From NCBI GenBank assembly GCA_964460655.1, contig CAYWSH010000002.1, positions 25,362 to 89,361 on the forward strand: a stretch of 64,000 nucleotides of DNA. The letters run 5' to 3'. The notes under the pieces are model-generated. The model did not search any database, was not told the DNA's origin, and saw only the letters and a list, made by a program, of their open reading frames with translations. Every line of letters begins with the position of its first letter. Position 1 is the first letter of the stretch. The position numbers and the translations under genes were made by a program. This DNA comes from CAVUAF01 sp964460655. GTDB lineage: Bacteria; Acidobacteriota; Terriglobia; Terriglobales; Acidobacteriaceae. This document shows, piece by piece, positions 59,993 through 64,000 of this stretch.

Positions 59993-61059
59993 CTTGCGTG
60001 TGCGGGCTGCGCCGCGGCACGCGGCGCCGGTACTGAGCGATGCACAACGCCGGCGATCTGCCGCATCTCTTCCAGCAGCGCATCGAACTGGTCAGGATAG
60101 AGCGACTGCATCCCGTCGGAGAGCGCACGGTCCGGCTCGTGGTGTACCTCGATGATCAGACCATCGGCGCCGACCGCGACCGCGGCGCGCGAGAGCGGCG
60201 TCACCTTGTCACGCTTGCCGGTACCGTGGCTGGGGTCGACGAGGATGGGCAGATGACTCAACCGATGCACCGCCGGCACGACGCTGAGGTCGAGCGTGTT
60301 GCGCGTATGGTCCGCGAAAGTGCGCACGCCGCGCTCGCACAGGATGACGTTGTAGTTGCCCTCGCTCATCACGTACTCGGCTGCCATGAGGAATTCATCG
60401 AGCGTCGCCGACATGCCGCGTTTCAGCAGCACGGGCTTGCGTGCGCGGCCGGCCAGCTTGAGCAGCGCGAAATTCTGCATGTTGCGCGCGCCGATCTGGA
60501 TGACGTCGGCGTATTCCTCGACCAAGTCAAGCGATTCGCCGTCGATCGCTTCCGTGACGATGCGCATCCCGAACTCGGCACGTACGTCGGCGAGGATCTT
60601 CAGTCCTTCTTTCTCCAGTCCCTGGAACGAATACGGCGAAGTGCGCGGCTTATAGGCGCCGCCGCGGAAGAAGGGCGCGCCCGCGTGATGGATGCGCTCG
60701 GCCACCGCGAACACCTGCTCGCGGCTCTCGACCGCGCACGGACCGGCCATGATCGCCAGTTCCGCGCCACCAATGGAGACGGCAGGCGAATTCTTCAGCG
60801 CCGGGAACGTGATGACGGTGTTTTCTTCCTTCACATCGCGGCTGACGAGCTTGTACGGCTTGGAGACGTGGATGACTTCGGTGACGCCCGGCATGAACTC
60901 GAACGCACCGGTATCGACCTCACCTTTGTTGCCGGTGATGCAGATGGCCGTGCGTTGTGCGCCCGGGACGGGCAGCGGCCGCAGGCCGAGTGATTCGATC
61001 TTCTGGCAAACGGCGCGCACGTTCTCTTCGGTCGCGTGCGCCGCCATCACGATCAACAT
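59989..61059 (-). CDS. aroF: 3-deoxy-7-phosphoheptulonate synthase (type I-beta, with ACT-like N-terminal domain)
   Basis: 356 residues. Residues 1-75 form the ferredoxin-like regulatory domain seen in Thermotoga- and Bacillus-type enzymes (MAAHATEENVRAVCQKIESLG). The synthase barrel then shows MAGPCAVESREQV, FRGGAYKPRTSPYSFQG, RNMQNFALLK and VDPSHGTGKRDKV, which carry the metal and phosphate ligands. It makes DAHP, the first step of aromatic amino acid synthesis. A -10-like TAAACT (reverse, 61089-61094) and an AGGGA site precede ATG 61059. Its stop overlaps the start of the lipoprotein gene. Confidence 0.92.
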   Translation of the reverse strand: MLIVMAAHATEENVRAVCQKIESLGLRPLPVPGAQRTAICITGNKGEVDTGAFEFMPGVTEVIHVSKPYKLVSRDVKEENTVITFPALKNSPAVSIGGAELAIMAGPCAVESREQVFAVAERIHHAGAPFFRGGAYKPRTSPYSFQGLEKEGLKILADVRAEFGMRIVTEAIDGESLDLVEEYADVIQIGARNMQNFALLKLAGRARKPVLLKRGMSATLDEFLMAAEYVMSEGNYNVILCERGVRTFADHTRNTLDLSVVPAVHRLSHLPILVDPSHGTGKRDKVTPLSRAAVAVGADGLIIEVHHEPDRALSDGMQSLYPDQFDALLEEMRQIAGVVHRSVPAPRAAAQPAHAS

Positions 61060-61132
61060 GGGTCCCTCAGCAAAGGTTGCGTCAGGAGCCAGTTTAGCGT
61101 GGATGGGCGAGGCCTTGCCAGCTTCGCGGCAA

Positions 61133-61600
61133 CTACGGCCGCCGCAGGATCGGTCCGCGCGACTCGAGCGGCAGGATCTCGCGCAGCGACCACTCGATGC
61201 GCTCCACGGCTTCCTGGATCTGGTGGATCGCCACTTCGTTCTGGGTCGCGTACGCGGAGAGCTCGATGGCCTCCAACGCGTTGCGGATGTGGTGGTTCAT
61301 GTCCTCGACCATCGCCAGCCGTGCGACCACGGACTGCCGGCGTTCGCGTGTCTGTTCCAACAAGCCGGCGACGCCGAGTCCCGCTGCGATGCCCGCCGAG
61401 GCATTCGCCAGCGCCCGCAGCTTTTTGTGATACTTCTGCCCGCGCAGCGTGAAGGAATCAAGCAGAAGCGCAAACCCAAAGACGCCGCCCCCGATCGCTG
61501 CCGAGAGCGCTCGCACCGCCAAGGGTGACGATTGTGTGATCCAGCTGGGGCGCGTTTCCAAACGTGGCACCACGGCCGGCAGCCGATGGGGGAGGGACAT
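61133..61600 (-). CDS. small membrane protein with histidine-kinase-like dimerisation motif
   Basis: 155 residues. Two membrane helices (about 33-50 and 64-82) are followed by MVEDMNHHIRNALEAIELSA (split after NHHIRNA), which resembles the H-box of histidine kinases (His103 in HHIRN). There is no ATPase domain and no receiver domain. It may be a phosphorelay partner, a degenerate kinase, or simply share a helix. The family looks widespread in Acidobacteriota, but I cannot name it. It lies 73 bases upstream of aroF. Confidence 0.6.
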   Translation of the reverse strand: MSLPHRLPAVVPRLETRPSWITQSSPLAVRALSAAIGGGVFGFALLLDSFTLRGQKYHKKLRALANASAGIAAGLGVAGLLEQTRERRQSVVARLAMVEDMNHHIRNALEAIELSAYATQNEVAIHQIQEAVERIEWSLREILPLESRGPILRRP

Positions 61601-61712
61601 GGCAGCTCCTGGACGGTGGCGCTGGTGGTTGAACCGTTGCCCGCCACAGTAACCGCAAGCACGAAGGTGACAAAGTTACTCTCGGACGTGCTCCCCCTTA
61701 GTGGACCCAAGT

Positions 61713-61718
61713 TACACT
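61713..61718 (+). promoter_or_regulatory. -10 box TACACT of the VTT-domain gene
   Basis: TTACACT ends 12 bases before ATG 61731; the start would be near 61725, again with a very short leader. Confidence 0.35.
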
Positions 61719-61730
61719 GACAATCTTTCC

Positions 61731-62351
61731 ATGGCAGCTGTTCCACAGCCAGGCGCAGGAACGTCGGCAGCGCGCCGCCACGCGCGCACGATCCGCGTCG
61801 CGCTGACGGTGCTATGGCTAGGCGTTGCTGGCATGGCTCTCTATCTTTACTTCTTCCGCCGCGCCTTCCTGCAGGCACAGCTGGCGAATGCATTTGCCAC
61901 ATCGTTGCTGCTGGGCTGTGTGGCCTATTTGCTGCTCGGCAGCATCCGCGGCTTCACGTTCGTGCCCTCCACCTATCTCGTCCTGCTGGGGCTGATGTTC
62001 TTCCCCCCGTGGCCGCTGTTCTTGCTTACGTTACTCGGCATTCTGATCTCGTCGGCGAGCATTTATTTCTTCGCTGAGGCGCTGCACCTGGAAGACGTCT
62101 TCGAGCGCAAGCACGGCAAGTACATATTGAAGTTGCGTGCGCTTTTGCAGAAGAACGAAATGCCCATCATCATCGGCTGGGCGTTCTTCCCGCTGGCGCC
62201 GACCGATCTGATCTGCTACGTCTGCGGCGTTCTGCGCGTCAGCCTGCGTAAGATGCTGGTCGGCGTGGCGATCGGCGAAGGCGCAGTGTGCGCCCTCTAC
62301 ATCTTCGCTGGCGGATATCTGCGCGACGTCGTCCTGCGCTGGTTCCACTAG
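61731..62351 (+). CDS. VTT-domain (SNARE-associated) membrane protein
   Basis: 206 residues with five to six membrane helices. The central GFTFVPSTYLVLLGLMFFPPWP and the downstream GWAFFPLAPTDLICYVCGVLRVSLRKMLVGVAIGEG match the VTT/DedA-superfamily layout of paired re-entrant loops. It is a distinct branch from DedA at 58196. ATG 61731 is preferred to GTG 61701 because the -10 box (61713) lies between the two. A lipid-moving role is inferred from the family. Confidence 0.72.
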   Translation: MAAVPQPGAGTSAARRHARTIRVALTVLWLGVAGMALYLYFFRRAFLQAQLANAFATSLLLGCVAYLLLGSIRGFTFVPSTYLVLLGLMFFPPWPLFLLTLLGILISSASIYFFAEALHLEDVFERKHGKYILKLRALLQKNEMPIIIGWAFFPLAPTDLICYVCGVLRVSLRKMLVGVAIGEGAVCALYIFAGGYLRDVVLRWFH

Positions 62352-62354
62352 AAT
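62349..62354 (+). promoter_or_regulatory. -10 box TAGAAT upstream of nfo
   Basis: TAGAAT ends 7 bases before GTG 62361, so transcription should begin at or within a base of this GTG. This suggests a leaderless start; the box overlaps the stop codon of the upstream gene. Confidence 0.4.
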
Positions 62355-62360
62355 CGAGCG

Positions 62361-63019
62361 GTGCCTCGCTCGCTCGCCCAGGAACAAGACCTGCTGAACA
62401 TGCCGGCGCCGAAAACGCCGCCCANNNNNNNNNNNNNNNNNNNNNNNNNNNNNNNNNNNNNNNNNNNNNNNNNNNNNNNNNNNNNNNNNNNNNNNNNNNN
62501 NNNNNNNNNNNNNNNNNNNNNNNNGGCCTGAACCGTGTGGCCGCGGGCATCGCAGCGGCGGTGCAGAGCACGCGCGACCACGAATCGTTGACCGTGCTCA
62601 TCGAGAATACAGCCGGTTCGGAATTCTCGCTCGGCGGCTCGTTCGAGAACGTCGGCGAGCTCGTGGAGAAGCTGCGCGGGCTGGTGCGCGTCGCCGTCTG
62701 CCTCGACACCTGCCACTGCCACGTTGCCGGCTACGACCTCGTGAGCGCTGAAGGCTATGAAGAGACGATGCGACTCGTGGAGTCGACCATCGGCCTGAAG
62801 AACGTCATGGTGTGGCACTGCAACGACGCGAAGGCGGAGCGCGGTTCCAAACTCGACCGTCATCAGCACATCGGGAAGGGGACCATCGGGCTCGAGCCGT
62901 TCCGCCGGCTGCTGAACGATCCGCGCACAGTGCACGCTGCGTTCATCGCGGAAACGCCGATCGATGAACCGGGCGACGACTGGCGCAACGTAGAAGCCCT
63001 CAAGCAACTGGTGAGGTGA
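62361..63019 (+). CDS. nfo: endonuclease IV, interrupted by the assembly gap
   Basis: After the gap the last 164 residues are a good Nfo C-terminus: LIENTAGSEF (zinc Glu), VCLDTCHCHVAGYD (zinc Asp and His), HCNDAK, DRHQHIGKG and AETPIDEP (zinc Glu). Nfo cleaves abasic sites in base excision repair. Before the gap only about 21 codons remain (GTG 62361, or ATG 62400: MPAPKTPP). A full Nfo is about 280 residues, so roughly 90-100 residues are missing and the 100 N are a placeholder, not a measured length; frame across it means nothing. Confidence 0.8.
62425..62524. other. assembly gap (100 N)
   Basis: Exactly 100 undetermined bases join two contigs inside nfo. The true gap is probably about 270-300 bases if the usual Nfo length holds. 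Confidence 0.95.
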
Positions 63020-63109
63020 TGACCTCTCCGCATGCCGCGAAGATTCTCATGAAACGAATCGGCGCCCCGTACGTCTGTGACTACGGGCGAACGGGTCGGG
63101 ACGGTTGTC

Positions 63110-63472
63110 ATGAGATGGGTCACGAACACTGGCATCGCTCGGCTAGTCTTGCTGGCTGCGATGGCGCCAAACTTGTCGCGTGCCGCGGCAGCACAAAGAC
63201 CTGAAATACGCGAGAACGCCGTGATGCAACCGGCGCCGGTACCAGCCGAAACACGCCTGTTCATTCCCTACCAGCCACTCACCGACACCGCGGCGCTGAA
63301 CATCGCCAAAGAGCAGGACAATCTCGCACAGATCAAGCTGCTGGCGGAAATGAACAAGCTCACGGTCGAGCTCGTGAAACGCCGCTCAGACCGAAATCTG
63401 TTGTCGGCCGACACGCCGAGGCTGATCAAGCGCCTGAAAGACCTCTCCAAACAACTCCACAATATCGAGTGA
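63110..63472 (+). CDS. small secreted protein of unknown function
   Basis: 120 residues. A signal peptide (about 1-29, ending SRAAAAQ) precedes a Pro-rich stretch (QPAPVPAETRLF) and a helical C-terminus (IAKEQDNLAQIKLLAEMNKLTVELVKRR, split here after LLAEMN), which could be a short coiled coil. I do not recognise the family. ATG 63110 was chosen because the signal peptide fits; a slightly longer frame opens at 63077. It lies 90 bases after nfo and 72 before leuS. Confidence 0.55.
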   Translation: MRWVTNTGIARLVLLAAMAPNLSRAAAAQRPEIRENAVMQPAPVPAETRLFIPYQPLTDTAALNIAKEQDNLAQIKLLAEMNKLTVELVKRRSDRNLLSADTPRLIKRLKDLSKQLHNIE

Positions 63473-63519
63473 CCGCTCCACTGCGAGTAACGCCGCGATG
63501 ATGCGGCACTGTGTCTTGC

Positions 63520-63525
63520 TAGAAT
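63520..63525 (+). promoter_or_regulatory. -10 box TAGAAT of leuS
   Basis: TTGCTAGAAT ends 19 bases before ATG 63545, so the leader is about 13 bases, with no clear ribosome site. Confidence 0.45.
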
Positions 63526-63544
63526 CAAGAGATTGACTCTAGCG

Positions 63545-64000
63545 ATGACCGATCCTGTCCAAACCGAACCCCGCGACCTGCGTTACGATCCGCAGCCCAT
63601 CGAGCGTAAGTGGGCGGAGCGCTGGGCGGCACAGCCTGAACTCTACGGCGCCGAGCCGGCGTCGAGCCCGCTGAAGAAGTATTACGTCCTCGAGATGCTG
63701 CCGTACCCCTCGGGCGCGTTGCACATGGGACACGTACGCAACTATTCCATCGGCGACGCGCTGGCGCGCTACATGTGGATGAACGGCTACAACGTGCTTC
63801 ATCCCATGGGCTGGGACGCGTTCGGGCTGCCCGCCGAGAACGCGGCCATCAAGAACAACACGCCGCCGCGCGCGTGGACCCTGGCGAACATCGCGCACAT
63901 GAAGCAGCAGATGCAGCGGCTGGGCTTCGCCTACGACTGGCGCACCGAGGTCACCACCTGCCTGCCCGATTACTACCGCTGGAACCAGTGGTTCTTCCTC
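63545..64000 (+). CDS. leuS: leucine-tRNA ligase, N-terminal part (runs off the window)
   Basis: The first 152 residues are present; the gene continues past the window end. DPQPIERKWAERW (16-28), MLPYPSGALHMGHVRNY with the HIGH-type HMGH at 60-63, and HPMGWDAFGLPAENAAIKN are typical of bacterial LeuRS. It charges tRNA-Leu. The start ATG 63545 follows the -10 box closely. Confidence 0.93.
   Translation, partial: MTDPVQTEPRDLRYDPQPIERKWAERWAAQPELYGAEPASSPLKKYYVLEMLPYPSGALHMGHVRNYSIGDALARYMWMNGYNVLHPMGWDAFGLPAENAAIKNNTPPRAWTLANIAHMKQQMQRLGFAYDWRTEVTTCLPDYYRWNQWFFL

Noticed and set aside
1..64000. tRNA, rRNA, insertion sequences, CRISPR arrays, prophage or toxin-antitoxin genes
   Set aside because: I looked for T-loop-like GGTTCGAATCC sequences, transposase motifs, integrases and short spaced repeats on both strands and found none that convince.

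Overview
The window is a GC-rich (about 62% by eye) bacterial scaffold with one 100-N assembly gap (62425-62524). I think it comes from an Acidobacteriota genome (Terriglobia-like). The reasons are the overall gene set, the giant lipoprotein built from Ig-like repeats, a TAGAAT-type -10 box close to several start codons, and dispersed short repeats (a CATCCTGAG...GGATCT-type hairpin, CTCTGCGT runs, AGCTGA runs). This is inference; no rRNA or other phylogenetic marker lies in the window apart from a partial leuS.

Region 1 (438-37241) is a large surface-polysaccharide locus. A forward operon (438-10101) encodes a polysaccharide deacetylase, a Wzx-like flippase, an asparagine-synthase-like protein without the catalytic Cys, three GT4 glycosyltransferases and a canonical AsnB. 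It meets a reverse operon (15372-10098) with an acyltransferase, a methyltransferase, a beta-propeller protein, a second deacetylase and a FemAB-like protein. Next comes a modular surface-protein locus: a stand-alone TIG/beta-helix protein (15495-17534), a methyltransferase, a 2751-residue lipoprotein (18150-26405) that fuses 17 Ig-like repeats with one beta-helix and one beta-propeller module, a DUF218 protein, and a broken beta-helix remnant (27304-27826). Sugar-nucleotide genes follow: an epimerase, a GT2-methyltransferase fusion, the dTDP-rhamnose set (rmlC-D-A-B, reverse), then a UDP-HexNAc dehydrogenase and an epimerase. A lower-GC GIY-YIG gene (33864-34814) splits the last two groups. 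An 11-base core, TTTTGATGCTA, forms an extended -10 box before three of these transcription units.

Region 2 (37299-54590) is mostly housekeeping and envelope: an FHA-GAF-PP2C phosphatase, a TMTC-like membrane glycosyltransferase with TPRs, a phosphofructokinase with pyrophosphate-type residues, an FN3 protein, cstA with its small partner ybdD, a dihydrofolate-reductase-fold protein, a serine hydrolase, ruvC, a secreted protein of unknown role, a FecR-domain protein, a MEMO-family protein, rsmA, glgA and a PEP-CTERM protein with a candidate sigma-54 promoter.

Region 3 (54886-64000) holds a zinc-ribbon membrane protein, a small helix-turn-helix protein, a TPR protein, an alpha/beta hydrolase, DedA, a YVTN-repeat lipoprotein, aroF, a small membrane protein with a histidine-kinase-like motif, a VTT-domain protein, nfo (split by the gap), a small secreted protein and the start of leuS.

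My working picture of region 1 is an exopolysaccharide containing rhamnose and acetamido-uronic acid, perhaps amidated and methylated, made beside large secreted beta-helix, propeller and Ig proteins that may bind or process it. The gene content recalls clusters linked to the XrtA exosortase, but no exosortase is present in the window.
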